Source: Ashinkailepas kermadecensis
Lineage: Eukaryota; Arthropoda; Thecostraca; Neolepadidae
DNA: 64,000 bases
NCBI GenBank assembly: GCA_034440615.1
Contig: JAOTOM010003967.1
Location: 140,358-204,357 of the forward strand
Direction of reading: 5' to 3'
Shown here in pieces: positions 36,031 through 47,833 of the stretch. The notes below the pieces were generated by a model, which searched no databases, was not told where the DNA came from, and saw nothing but the letters and a program-made list of their open reading frames with translations. Each line of letters starts with the position of its first letter. The first letter of the stretch is position 1. A program made the position numbers and the translations under genes.

Positions 36031-36417
36031 GGGATACTGGAGGATTCAAGAATGTTCGTGGGAGGGCACTCGTCTGGAGTGGCGTCATGTGTTAGGACGG
36101 ATGCCGTCGGCTGAGAATTCGTTCAGTGGGGGAGGGGACCGGAGGGGACCGGAGGGGACCGGAGGGGACCGGAGGGGACCGGAGGGAAGTGCATTGGGGG
36201 ACGCTGAAGGGGCGCCTTTTCCTCCGGGAGGGAGGCCTCTGGCCGTAAAAAAATGAACAAGGCGGTGATGCACTCAAGCCTGCCCGAAAGGAATCATTTT
36301 CCCGGTCAAAGATGCACCACCTCTCTATGAGGTGCGGGCGCATGTCCCCAGTGGGGGCACGTGTCCCCAGTGAGGGCATGTGTCCCCAGTGCCCCTACTC
36401 CCTGTACTCGTCCCTGC
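36031..36417. mobile_element. Probable third copy of the CAGGGGCGGAT MITE family, expanded
   Basis: It starts ACTGGAGGATTCAAGAATG, like the CAGG(G)GCGGATTCAGGAAATG end of the 11063 element, and ends GTACTCGTCCCTG, whose reverse complement CAGGGACGAGTAC resembles the other end. GGGGCGCCTTTTCCTCCGGG inside corresponds to GGGGCCTTTTTACCTTCCG in the first copy. A 10-bp minisatellite (36131-36186) and an 18-bp repeat of GTGTCCCCAGTG (36340-36392) have grown inside it. Divergence is high, so family membership is tentative. Confidence 0.45.
36131..36186. repeat. Tandem repeat, 10-bp GGAGGGGACC, about 5.5 copies
   Basis: Perfect head-to-tail copies; the GGGG runs make a G-quadruplex possible on the plus strand. 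Confidence 0.96.
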
Positions 36418-36880
36418 GGTTTGACTGTGTTCGACGATGAACACTGGGTGATGGAACGCATCGCATATGGCGTGGCCGTACGAGTTTTTGCAATATACGG
36501 TGAAAATATTTCATTCAATATTCCATCTTATTGCTACGCCGTCGATCGAGAGTTTCAATTATTACTATTCCATATTCCATATATTACACTTAATATTTCA
36601 TATTCCACGTTATAACACCAACTTGCGCCACACTTCTGTAGTCCTGCAGTCAGCTCAAGGGGAGATGACCCAATGTCTTCTCGAAATTTCCCTACCATAG
36701 CTGCCGCGCAGGTGGTGGGCGTTCGTCTATATGTACTTCCCAAACACACTTTGGGAACTATGATGCAATTGGACATTGAGTGGAAGAAAGCGATGTGTGA
36801 TAGTTTTTGACTCGCAATGTCTATCGGTGGCAGCGTTGATGGTTACGAACAGCATCTTAAATATCGTAGTGAATACATCA
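36418..36880. other. Intergenic sequence, AT-rich, no gene recognised
   Basis: Near 36505-36615 CATATTCCATAT-like phrases recur irregularly. No motif recognised. Confidence 0.6.
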
Positions 36881-37490
36881 TTTATGACATGTATGACATG
36901 AACAGTTAATATATCATACATACTCAGTAAATCATGTACCATGTATATATAATATACAACGAAGATGACATCTCCAGTGAATATATAGCACACAGTGATA
37001 TCACAAATACTAACCACTTTGCAGCAAATCACTGGTCTGGTAGCAGCACGAATACCACCAAGATCATATTAGAGAGTGCATTATCGACTTCAATTCGCCG
37101 CTCTGGCGTCCATCCAGAATAACTGCGCTGTCTGCAGGGTTCAGAACTTATCGCTGATCTCACCGGCATGGCTTTGTAGTAACTGACAGCCGTGACTCCG
37201 ACCAATCAGATTGGCGGACACGGCTGTGAATCCAGCCAATGAGAGCTGTAGCCAGACGCTGCGTCACCTGGTGCGTCACGCTCCGCTGGAGAAGTCTGAC
37301 GTCTGTGTGTGACGTCACCAGTCACGGACGGCCAGCGTCTAGAGACCGTCATGCCAACGTAGGATCTCGCGCACGCTGCAGGCGCGAGGAGCTCGTGCGG
37401 CAAGTGCATCACATGGGGGGGGGGGGGAAATGTAGCTCAATGTGTTGATGCAGTGGTTTCCTACGAATCTCGACAGGGAGGTCGCATGCT
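36881..37490 (+). repeat. Dispersed repeat family copy 1
   Basis: About 290 bases (37165-37490) match 50090-50437 at roughly 85-90% by eye, including CCAATCAGATTGGCGGACAC, CCAGCCAATGAGAGC, CCGTCATGCCAACGTA and GCGCGAGGAGCTCGTGCGGC. Upstream the match continues more weakly: AATACCACCAAGATCAT, and an AT-rich 5' part with GTGAATATAT phrases. The two copies lie about 13 kb apart in the same orientation. No coding capacity was recognised; a non-autonomous transposon or SINE-like family is likely. Confidence 0.8.
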
Positions 37491-38980
37491 GTAGGACGCG
37501 ATTTGATAAGACCGTGACGCACGTGCTAAGTTCAGCACGAGGATCGCACACACGGTGTGCGGTGTTATGTCGTGGGATTTGATCATGGTGTGGAACGATT
37601 GGATGGATTGTAGGCATGTGGCTTGAGGCTGATTGAAAAAAGGAGATAGAACAGATAGGGCAATGCTAGCTAGATACCAAGAAGAAGCAAGGAAGGTGGG
37701 ATGACGAAAGATGCTAATCCATGCGTTGGAACCATCCTACATGTTGAGTTTCCTAAAAAAAAAGTGAAATACCCCAAGCAGTAAGCCTAGCTCGTGCACG
37801 CTGGTGCTGATTTCCATGTCAATATAGCTGTGTTAAATTCAGTGTAGGTGTTCGGTTAACGTTATTGGCTTAACATGGCATGTAGCCACGCCTAGGTTTA
37901 AACCCCTTGGAATTTACAACCAACCAGACTAGCATAAAGTGTCACCACGGGCACTGCAGAGAGTAGCGAAAGGGTGGCGAGATAAAAATATGGGATATGA
38001 GGCTCTCCCACTGTAGACATGGGATCAGATACCATACCGCGACTGGAAGCTGGTGGACCGGTCACGACTGCTCCCCCACTGTAGTGTTCTGTAGTGTTCT
38101 CCCCCACTGTAGCGTTCATCGCCAAAACATTCATGAAGTACTGTGAAAAAAATGCACCGGAGTTGCGCCCCAGCCACAGGTCGACATCATCTCGTTTCGT
38201 CGCCCACGTTTACAACCCTGGCGCAACGGAGACGCAAGCGACGCACCAGCGCGGATGGCGCCGCTCGTCCGCTGGTGGCGCGCAAAAAGAAAGCGCGCCG
38301 TTTGTCAGCATTGCGCGCGTTACGTCACCGCCGCACAGAGCATTGTTGCCTCGCGCCACACGCCGTGCGGCGCAGACACACCGGTGCCTTCCTCACCCCC
38401 TCCCCCCTCACCCCACCCCACCGCCGCCGACACCAACTGCACGCGTGCGCACCGGCGCTTCCGACAGATGGGTGGCGGCGGACGGTCGTCGGCCGGCCAT
38501 GCACCGTGCCACAGGAGGTCATGAGAGCGGAACCGGCGGCGGTGCGTTGTGGGTCGGCCCGCCATTGTGCAGCCACCTCAGCGCCGGTTTGGCGCAGCAG
38601 CTGGGATTGCGCTGCAGATGAGGTGGTCGTCGCCGCTGGTCGGGCTTTGGGAAAGTGTTGCTTGCGGTAGGGCAAGGCAAGCAGGGAGAATGGAGCGCCA
38701 TGCATGACATGATCTAAATCATCATTTGAACTTCGATGTTAAAATGAAGAATACATTGAGAGTAGTGCTTCGCGATTTTCAACCTGATTAACTTTAGGAG
38801 TAATACTTAGAGCAGCGAATTCAAATGTGCTGGAAGTATTCAGCAGGGTTAGCGAAATTCCCCCATTAGCCACGATTCTACTGGAATGCTTAACCGAGAG
38901 GCCACTGTAGAAACTATGATTCGCCCAAACATGCCTGCGAAAAGTAAGCAAAGGAAGGAGTAATCGTCAGCGACACTGTT
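37491..38980. other. Intergenic, CpG-rich at about 38150-38640
   Basis: No gene recognised. 38075-38120 has a small CCCCCACTGTAG(T/C)GTTC duplication. The CpG-rich block is open in several frames on both strands through composition. Confidence 0.55.
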
Positions 38981-39014
38981 TGACGTCACTGTGTGACGTC
39001 ACTGTTTGACGTCA
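38981..39014. repeat. 13-bp repeat, 3 copies of TGACGTCA palindrome
   Basis: TGACGTCA sits at 38981, 38994 and 39007, separated by CTGTG/CTGTT. TGACGTCA is the CREB/ATF consensus in animals; without a promoter nearby a regulatory role is speculative. Confidence 0.85.
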
Positions 39015-39236
39015 CGAGTATGCTGTGGCAGCACATGAAGTGGATGATGATGATGATGGATGATGTCCTCTCAGATGGAGCAGCTACATGGCGATGGCTA
39101 ATCTCTCGCAGAGCGTATTATGCCGATGGTGCCAACGTGCATAACCACCTGTGCAGTTCTGGTATGGCCTTCTGGATTTGGTCACTCCATACAAAGATGA
39201 AGGATGTTGTGCATGGGGGGACCATGCGAAGTTGTG

Positions 39237-39670
<434 letters not shown>

Positions 39671-40052
39671 TGACCATCCGCAGGTGATTCCTGACCACCG
39701 CGCAGGTGATCCCTGACCACCCCCACGTGATCTATGACAACCTCACGCGATCCATCACCACCCGCAGGTGATCCCTGACCACCCCCAGGCGATCCCTGAC
39801 CACCCCTAGGTGATCCCTGACTAGCGCACAGGTGATCCATGACCCGCAAGTGATCCCTGACCACACCTAGTCCAGCCTCGGGTTATCCCTGACTATCCCC
39901 AGGTGATCCCTGACCACCCGCCGGTGATCCCTGACCACCCCTAGTCCATCCTCAGGTAGCCCCTGACCATCCCCAGGTGATCCCTGACCACCCGTCGGTG
40001 ATCCCTGACCACCCCCAGGTGATCCCTGACCACCCGCCGGTGATGGGCCGCT
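39671..40052. repeat. Minisatellite, 17-21-bp unit, about 18 copies
   Basis: Core GGTGATCCCTGACCACCC with variable joining bases (CCCAG, GCCG, TAGTCCATCCTCA). Unit length varies. Confidence 0.93.
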
Positions 40053-40540
40053 CGGAAGCTGCACCGTTTGTGGGCGAGTGACGGCGTGTTTACCGACAAT
40101 CGGCCGAGTCTGTCGCGGCGCGCCACAATGGCCGTCCACGCGAGCCGCCGCGCCACAAAGGTCGCGGGTGCGCCGGGTGTCGCGCCGAGACGGCTGCCGG
40201 CCGGCGGCTTTGTGTCGAGGCGGCTCGATTTCACTCTCGGCGAGCGACAATGGCCGGCCGCAGGTGGGGTCACGGCAGCGGGATCGTCTCCCGAGGCGAG
40301 CCGCCTGCGCCGTCTGTGGCGAGGCGCCGGCTCGTCGCCTCGCCTCGTCAACAGGCCGGTTCCTGCCGGCTCCCGGCGAAGCTCGCCTGCTCGTGCGAGC
40401 TGCCTGGAGGGCGAGTCGTCGGCGTAATGACAGGAGGACGAGAGGAGGTCACTAATTTCCAGAAGCCTATCCGTCAGCCGTATGACTGTCACGTGGGGCA
40501 CTGGATATTAGTGGCTGTAGTGGTGTAGTAGTGGTGGCAT
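40053..40540. other. CpG-rich block, no gene recognised
   Basis: From about 40060 to 40440 the sequence is strongly GC- and CG-rich and open in several frames (Arg/Ala/Gly-rich). No protein motif or splice structure that I can support. Confidence 0.5.
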
Positions 40541-40690
40541 TAGTGACGTCCTCCCGTCCGCGTCGGCCGGACATTAGTGGCCGTCCTCCCGTCCGCGTCG
40601 CCTCGGTAGTGCCTACGCCCCTCGGCCGGACATTAGTGGCTGTCCTCTCATCCGCGTCGCCTCGGTAGTGCCTACGCCCCTCGGCCGGAT
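40541..40690. repeat. Minisatellite, 59-bp unit, about 2.4 copies
   Basis: CGGCCGGACATTAGTGGC begins each copy and GTAGTGCCTACGCCCCTC ends it. Confidence 0.93.
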
Positions 40691-41440
40691 GTACGGCCGC
40701 CTCCTCACGTCGATGGGCTAGGGCGTAGTTGGGTCGAAGGGTTGGGGGGGGGGGAGCCAGGTGTTGTGCAGTTTTCTCCTGCCGTGGGTGGTCAGGGGCG
40801 TAGCTGGGACCAGATGGGTTGGACGAGGCCTGGAGATTCTACACCGGTTCACGGCGAGACCAGGTGTAGAATCGCCTCCTCGCGTCGATGGTCCGGGGAG
40901 TAGTTGGCGTCGAGGAGTTGGATGAAGGAGAAGATGTGGAGTCTCCCCCTCCCGTACGTGGTCCGGGGCGTAGCTGGGACCAGAGGGCATGGATGAGGTC
41001 AGGCTTGGAGTCTCCTCCTCCTGTGGGTGGTCCGGGACGAGCTCCAAGCGTCCGACCGCCGTCTCGCGTGGTCGGTGTGCCGGTCGCTGTGGCCAGGTGT
41101 AGGGCTACTGCGTCAGCTCAACGACCTATGAAGGGCTGGCAGGAGAGCACGGCCACTCTGCATAGACGTGCCGGGCCGAAGGGGGCTGCCGGACAGGTCA
41201 GGCTCGGACCATCCTCCCTCTCGAGAGCAGTCCGGGCCGACTGGGACCACTCGGTACGGACTTGGCGGGCCGGGGGAACGGCCGACCGGGGCAAGGCTAG
41301 GAGCTTCCTTCCGCTCGCGAGCAGTTCGGACCGACTGGGGTCACTCGGTATGGACGTGCCGGGCCGGTGGGTGGGAGGACTGCCGGCCAGGCCAGGCTAG
41401 GAGCTTCCTCCCCCTCGCCCCGGGCCCACTGGGACCAGAC
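40691..41440. repeat. Degenerate long-unit repeat, roughly 85-110 bp
   Basis: Phrases CTCCTC, TGGTCCGGGGCGTAG(C/T)TGG, GGCTAGGAGCTTCCT and AC(C/T)GACTGGG recur with wide variation, suggesting one or two old long-unit arrays. Boundaries and period are approximate. Confidence 0.6.
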
Positions 41441-41464
41441 GAGTGGTAGCTGCCTCGTGTGAGC

Positions 41465-41775
41465 GGTCGCGACGCGGCCGTGGCCGGAGGGAGCAGTCCG
41501 AGTCAGAGCAGTCCGCCACCGACGCGGCCGTGGCCGGATTGAGGCCCGGCCCACGCCAGAGCGGTCCGCCACCGACGAGGCCGTGGCCGGAGTGAGGCCC
41601 GGCCCACGCCAGAGCGGTCCGCCACCGACGCGGCCGTGGCCGGAGTGAGGCCCGGCCCACGCCAGAGCGGTCCCGACGGTGCGGAGGCCCGGCCCACGCC
41701 AGAGCGGTCCGCCACCGACGAGGCCGTGGCCGGAGTGAGGCCCGGCCCACGCCAGAGCGGTCCGCCACCGGCGCG
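41465..41775. repeat. Minisatellite, 53-bp unit, about 6 copies
   Basis: The unit carries GAGCGGTCCGCCACCGACG(C/A) then GGCCGTGGCCGGAGTGAGGC; one copy has a deletion near 41668. CpG-rich; open in several minus frames. Confidence 0.94.
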
Positions 41776-44700
41776 CGGCCGGGCGTCGGCACGACTGTTC
41801 CAGTTGTGTCAGGCTGAAATATGGCCGCATTGCGCCAGGCTGACTATCGGCCAGGCTGACCAATAGCGCCGCGCACTCTCCATACGGGCTCTGCGCCTGC
41901 GTGCGTCTGGAGGAGGGCGATAACATCGAGACCGCTGACGCGTTTACATCGTGAGTGCAACACGTGCAGAGCTCCATTAGGGATGGTGCTACACGAAACC
42001 GACGCCCATCATTGAGTTGCTGCGTGAACCAAATTAAATTACTCTGCTCAATTTGCGATCCAACACAACGCACTTTGTGGGCTCCCCGTCTGGGGAGAGC
42101 GCGTGTGAGACAAACTGTCCGCCAACGCCCGCCGTCCAGCTGGTCACGCCGACCAGACGTCTCACCTCTGCTTCTTGCCGTGGTAATGCGCAGGCGGCCA
42201 CGGCGGCCACGGCGGCGCCAGCGAGCCGGCGAGCCGGTGAAAAGTCGCGCGCCGACCCCGGCAGCCCGGACCAGCTCTTCTTTCTCATGGTAATCGCAGG
42301 TTTTGTCCGCCCCGCGCCAGATTGTGGACCAGGCCCGACGAGATGCGCGCTGACAGCGAGAGACGAGAGACGAGAGACGTGCCGGGTCGGCAATGTCCGC
42401 GGCGCCCACTGATGTGACAGCCTGGCGATTTGTTCGGTGCTGCGACTCTCCCGGCCGGAGGAGCCCAGCCTGCACGTGCGATTACGTGCGGACCACAGGT
42501 GGTACGTCACGCTTCGTTTATGTCGGTTTGATAAATTAGGCACGATTTAAAACGAAAAGGTCGGGCTTCGCGTATCGCGCCCACCGGCACCCTGAGAGAA
42601 ATGGGCGGATCAAGCCATTGTTTTCACTATTCAGTCTTCCTTAATTGGCACGTGTAGGCCTAGGCTTCGACAAGAACAGATTTAAATGAAACAGATGATT
42701 GCGTCCGCACGTCATAATGACATGCTCGCCGTGACAGCCAGCTCAGTGTAATATATTCATGTTTACCTCCTGGGAAGTTTGTTAAACTGGAGAGATAGTA
42801 CATTAATGTCAGGTAAGGCATGTATAATTTGCGTCCGTGTGTATTATACACTTAGCTGGACACATGCGAGTTCAAGATGGCTATCGGAAGAGTTCCTATC
42901 TAGTATGTTCCGTTTTATCTGTTGCGCTGCTGTCCTTTCAAAGCTCGAGCCCACGATCGGAACGAAGCCCTCCCATCGTCTGGTCAGTGGCACACAGTGC
43001 GGCGGGGGGGGGGGAGATGTCACGCACATTTTCACACCATTTGCGTGTTCGGCCATCCAGATAGAGTGACCGCGATGGCGGCCTTCACCACCGGTCAGAT
43101 AACGCCGAATATAGGGGAGCGCGAACAATGGACTCTGAGCCAACAGTGCCGAGCGACGTGATGGGCCGTCTCTGCCTCAGGCCGCCCGCCCTACTGATCT
43201 CCCCCACTTACAGCAGCGTCACAACAGCTGCCTGGGACGTAAGCTGGGCTGATAAAGGTCACACATGGCCCGTGAGTCGGACATCTGTACAGGTTGCCCG
43301 GCCGACACAGGTGACCGCATATCCAGGCCGACAGGGCTGACCGGAATACGCTGATGTTGACCCAGGTCCCCTGGCACTTCGTCAAAGTGCGTGCAGTTGA
43401 ACATAGCATATACTCCTTCATTTCACAATCCGCAGTACTGTCCAGTAAGTACAAGTTGCCTGGGATACGGTTCTGTTGCATTATTATTAATTTTATCATA
43501 AAGCCCTCATCAGGCTGACTGTTGGAACAGACTGCCCACTGTGTATGTTATCATTCAAGTGTTATGTATTCTAGTCCTCACTGTGCATACTACCTATAGT
43601 AGTATGTATTCTAGTCTCTACAGTGCAGTAGAGTATGTCCACCGGAGATAGTCTCCCAGACACGAGCGTCCAAACTCGTGATTTTGACAGCGCTCCCAAC
43701 CGAGGGAGGGTCAGGTCATTTGATCATCACGCACACGCGACATTATGTGCGTGTGTAAAGTGTTTTAATGTATATGTCCTGATATCAATATCAGTATGTG
43801 ACCCTTGCCCGTGTGCCGCACTTTGCCACCTTGTCAGGATGCGACAATCCTTGATTTCGTTCACAAATGGTCCGAGAGGTTCACCTTTATGATGCCATAG
43901 CTCAGTGACCTTACATGACCTAGCGACAAGAATTCTCAAAAGCTCAAAAAGGTGCCCTAAAGGGTACAGAAAACTTTACTTGGTTCTATTGAGCGGTTCG
44001 AAAGCCATCCACCAACAGCCTTTGGGGTTGAATCAATCCTTTCCTCTTCCACTGGCGATGATGAAGGAAGAAGCATTGATCATTAAAAAAAAATGTCAAA
44101 TGAATATTAGTAACAAGGATAAGATGAATAGTAAAAAGAATACTAAGAACAATAATAAGAATGAGAATAACTAGCATTGGTAGCATTACTAAAAGAATAC
44201 TAATAATACCAATTAGTTTTTGCAATAACTATTTGGAAATATAATTCTTCCGAAAATAATCCATTTTAAGGACACCGTAGTGAATTGAGCATGTGATCCA
44301 TAAGTCGAATGCTAGTAAATCAAACATACCTACAGCACAAACTATGATGATACATATATGTATATATGTTGCAGGGAACTTCACTGAAATTCGAATCACA
44401 TCATCTCAGCATAAGCATATCAGTTTTCACACGAAGTCTTAATTGGCTCAGGAGGTTGAGAACATATCCCCGACTCCGAGTTGCATATTTGCAGATTGTG
44501 CAGTTTGTAAAGCCTAGTTTTCAGTTCATGCTTGACTGGACATCCCTTTGAAGCAACCGTACCAGACCTACAGAGAAGCTCTACTGATGCTCTGCTTCAC
44601 TTCAGTCCACATCTCCACGTGACAGTATCACGTCACGTGACAGACAGCCGCGGTCACCGCGGCCGAACGTGACGCTACGGGCATCCATAACGCCTGCCTT

Positions 44701-45289
44701 CTAATCCAAAGACGAATGCGTGCATGGCCTGGCGGTGCGATCTGGGCAGCTTGCAGGTGTACTCTAAATGATCACCTGGGCATCTGACAGGCATTCCTCC
44801 AATGATCGCTCGCGTGCACATTAGGACGCTCGAGGAAATACAATCCGAGGCTCCCCACTCCGAAACATTTTTTTGGGCCATACTATTTTCTACCCCATTT
44901 AATGCTGTTACTAGGTAGTTCAGGAAATTTGGCTTCATTCGCCGGAAGTGAATTTTTAATTCGCCCTTCTTTTTGTCGACACATATTTGCGTCACCCTCC
45001 GTTCACAGAAGAAGAAGACAAAAACGATACTCCCCTAGAAGAAGGTGCGCGCGGTCTCGCACGTGCACGGGTCACCACCGAAGTGGCGCACTCACCGTCA
45101 GAAGTTTCATGGCGCTGCCGGTGACCTGGCGCCGCTGTGATCCTGCCCAACACACCACCGCAGCACCGCGGACTGCCGCCCAACTCGGCCGCTCCGTCAC
45201 TTATAGACACTTTCACTGCCGCATCTCCCTCCTGCGGCCCGGCCTGCCGGCAAGGTCGGCCCACTACGGCCGGTCCCGACTGGTCAGCT
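41776..45289. other. Intergenic, CpG-rich at about 42090-42420
   Basis: No gene recognised. CpG-dense at 42090-42420; A-rich low-complexity at about 44080-44215 (AAT/AAG runs); a short GTATTCTAGTC duplication near 43565-43615. TCACGTGACAGTATCACGTC-like palindromic phrases lie near 44620-44642. A 107-codon minus frame (44675-44995) has normal composition but no motif I recognise. Confidence 0.55.
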
Positions 45290-46060
45290 GAGGTCAACGG
45301 GGATTAGCGGGGATCAGCGGGGGTCAGCGGGGGTCAACGGTAGTCAGCGGGGGTCAGCGGGGGTCAGCTGGGGTCAGTAGGGGTCAGATGGTGTCAGCGG
45401 GGGTCAGCGTGGGTCAGCGGGGGTCAGCGGAGGTCAGCGGGGCCAGCAGGAGTACGATGGTCAGCAGGGGTCAGCATGGGTCAGCAGGTGCCACTGGGTG
45501 TCAGCGGGGGTCAGATGGGGTCAGCATGAGTCAGCGGGTGCCACTGGGTGTCAGCGGGGGTCAGCGGAGGTCAGCGGGGGTCAGCGGGGGTCAGCGGGGG
45601 TCAGCTGGGGTCAGTGGGGGTCAGCGGGACTAGCAGGAGTACGATGGTCAGCTGGGATCAGCATGGGTCAGCGGGTGCCACTGGGTGTCAGCGGGGGTCA
45701 GCGGAGGTCAGCGGGGGTCAGCGGGGGTCAACGGTAGTCAGCGGGGGTCAGCGGGGGTCAGCTGGGGTCAGTAGGGGTCAGATGGTGTCAGCGGGTGTCA
45801 GCGTGGGTCAGCGGGGGTCAGCGGGGGTCAGTGGGGGTCAGCGGAGGTCAGCGGGGGTCAGTGGGGTCAGTGGGGTCAGTGGGGGTCAGTGAGGGTCAAT
45901 GATGGTCAGTGTGGCCAGCAGGGGTACCGTGGTCAGATAGGGTCAGCGGGGCAATCCCGACTGGGCAGCGGAGGTCAGTGGGGATCAGCGGGGATCAGCG
46001 CGGATCAGCGTGGCCAGCAGGGGAACGGTGGTCAGGGGTCGGGTTAATAGGGTGGACAAT
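45290..46060. repeat. G-rich minisatellite, 10-bp GGGGGTCAGC-type, about 75 copies
   Basis: Nearly continuous GGTCAGCGGG units with A/T substitutions. A larger period is visible: GCAGGAGTACGATGGTCAG occurs at 45446 and 45633 (187 bp apart), each followed by GGTGCCACTGGGTGTCAGC. GGCCAGCAGGGG(T/A)AC recurs near 45912 and 46010. Runs of 4-5 G every 10 bases are strongly quadruplex-prone on the plus strand. Confidence 0.97.
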
Positions 46061-46140
46061 CTCAGGGGTGCAGTAGGTGAGACCCCATGGTCACATGTCA
46101 CTGTATAATGACACCATAGCATGGACAGGCACACACATAT

Positions 46141-46174
46141 TATACATATATATAGATAATATATATATATATAT

Positions 46175-46228
<54 letters not shown>

Positions 46229-46320
46229 GTATATATATATATATATGTGTGTGTCGGAGGGGGGGGGTGAGTATAACAGTTACAATGTGTATATATATAC
46301 AAAATATATATATATATAAA
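46141..46320. repeat. Interrupted (TA)n microsatellite
   Basis: TA runs are separated by GTTTATA, ACACGTA and a GTGTGTCGGAGG(G)n spacer at about 46248-46290. GTGTATAACTGTGACAATG-type phrases flank it on both sides (about 46274 and 46350). Confidence 0.93.
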
Positions 46321-46810
46321 AAAACAATTTGTGGGGGAGGGGGTGTGCATCCATGTATAACTGTGACAATGTGATGCAGCCAAGTGAATGGTGTAAGAGT
46401 TAGGCGACGGCTAGAATTTGAGAAAACAATGGAATAAATTCAGTTCTAGATATGCATTCATGTGTTTCACATTGGGGATAATAACAAGCATGACTATTAC
46501 GAAGTAAGTACTCTTTTTTAATTAAATGTTGCAGATATTTTAGATGCAATTTGGTTTGCAAAACATGAGAATCAGCTAGTCTGAACATGTTATTGTTGGG
46601 GAATTTGCATTCAGAAATCCTAACGAAGGGAACGCTTTTATGACATCAAAACGAAGGACTGGAAGCATCAGCTGCTGTGTCGCCGTGGGGGAACTTCGTA
46701 TCCAACTGGCGTCTGTTTATAATGTCAGAATTCCATCCAATCCAATCCGTCGTCCATAACAAATGGATATTCGTACTGATATCCAATCCGTGTTATGCTA
46801 CAAGCTACCA
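46321..46810. other. Intergenic sequence, no gene recognised
   Basis: AT-rich; nothing recognised. Confidence 0.6.
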
Positions 46811-46924
46811 ATTGCTGAGTGAAAATCCGCCAACATACAAACTGCTGAGTAAAAATCCGCCAAGATGCAAACTGCTGGGTAAAAATCCGCCAAGATGCAA
46901 ATCGCTGAACGAAAATCCGCCAAA
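46811..46924. repeat. Minisatellite, 30-bp unit, about 4 copies
   Basis: CTGAGT(G/A)AAAATCCGCCAA and (A/G)ATGCAAA alternate with period 30. Confidence 0.93.
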
Positions 46925-47478
46925 AGAATGGCGTTTCAATTCAAATTTTAAATCACTGCGACAAAACAACTTATTCTGACGAGACCAACAGCAAATCAGA
47001 GGAGCGACTCCCATACTTAACACCCAGTGGATCGTCCAATCAGCTGGCTACATTTTGCGACGCACTGGTCACGTGCGTGGCGCTGATCAAAGACACAAGC
47101 ACTCCACCACAGCTGCTCTCTGCTTCCATCGATTCATGCCACGCGACCCAACGTCAGCCGTGCTAATGATCCGCCGCGACTCTCCAGTCCGCCGTGAAAG
47201 CAGGCAACGCATTCCGAGAAACAGACATGCCGGCCGGCAGCAGTGACCGCCGACGTCACGAGCCGACCGATCGCCTGCCACGCCCACACCCGCGTGCTGA
47301 AGCTCACCGATCGGAACGATCGGAAACTGCCACTCCGCCCGGCTCGAGACGGTCCTCGCCGCTCGCCAGGCTGAACGGTCAGAAATGCATACAAGTTTCG
47401 CTTTTACGGCGCGCGGCACGTTGTTCGATACCGGGACCGGGTGCCGTCGGGCTCGTAATGGCGCTCAGCAGGCGTGTG
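46925..47478. other. Intergenic, CpG-rich at about 47150-47480
   Basis: No gene recognised. Confidence 0.55.
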
Positions 47479-47533
47479 CGGCAATCTCCGGCGCGCCGTT
47501 AGTGCGGCAATCTCTGGCGCGCCGCTAGTGCGC
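47479..47533. repeat. Tandem duplication, 27-bp unit, 2 copies
   Basis: GTGCGGCAATCTC(C/T)GGCGCGCCG(T/C)TA occurs twice head to tail. Confidence 0.9.
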
Positions 47534-47657
47534 ACAGAGCACCAGTCAGCATCGGAATGGAGTTCAATGAAACACGCGCTGGACCACACGACGCTGCTGC
47601 GGGGATGTTTGGACAGTGGACAGTGGTGGGGGTGGTGTCGGTGTCGATTTTTACGGG

Positions 47658-47833
47658 GATAATTTCCTAGATGGGTGTGTGGTCGGTCTCAAATTGTCTT
47701 GGGATAATTTCTTATATGGGTGTGTGGTTGGTCTATAATTGTATTACGATAATTCCGTATATGGGGTGTGGTCGGTTTCGAATTTTCTTGGGATAATTCC
47801 TTAGATAGGGGTGTTGTCGGTCTCGAGCTTTAG
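47658..47833. repeat. Minisatellite, about 45-bp unit, 4 copies
   Basis: GGATAATT(T/C)C(C/T)TA begins each unit and GTGGTCGGT(C/T)T lies in its middle; copies differ by 10-20%. Confidence 0.92.

Noticed and set aside
41297..42475. 392-codon minus frame in GC-rich DNA
   Set aside because: Half of it is the 53-bp minisatellite and the rest lies in CpG-rich sequence where stops are rare; no motif recognised.
44675..44995. 107-codon minus frame with ordinary amino-acid composition
   Set aside because: No motif recognised, no splice context or neighbouring exon; cannot be separated from chance without a database search.
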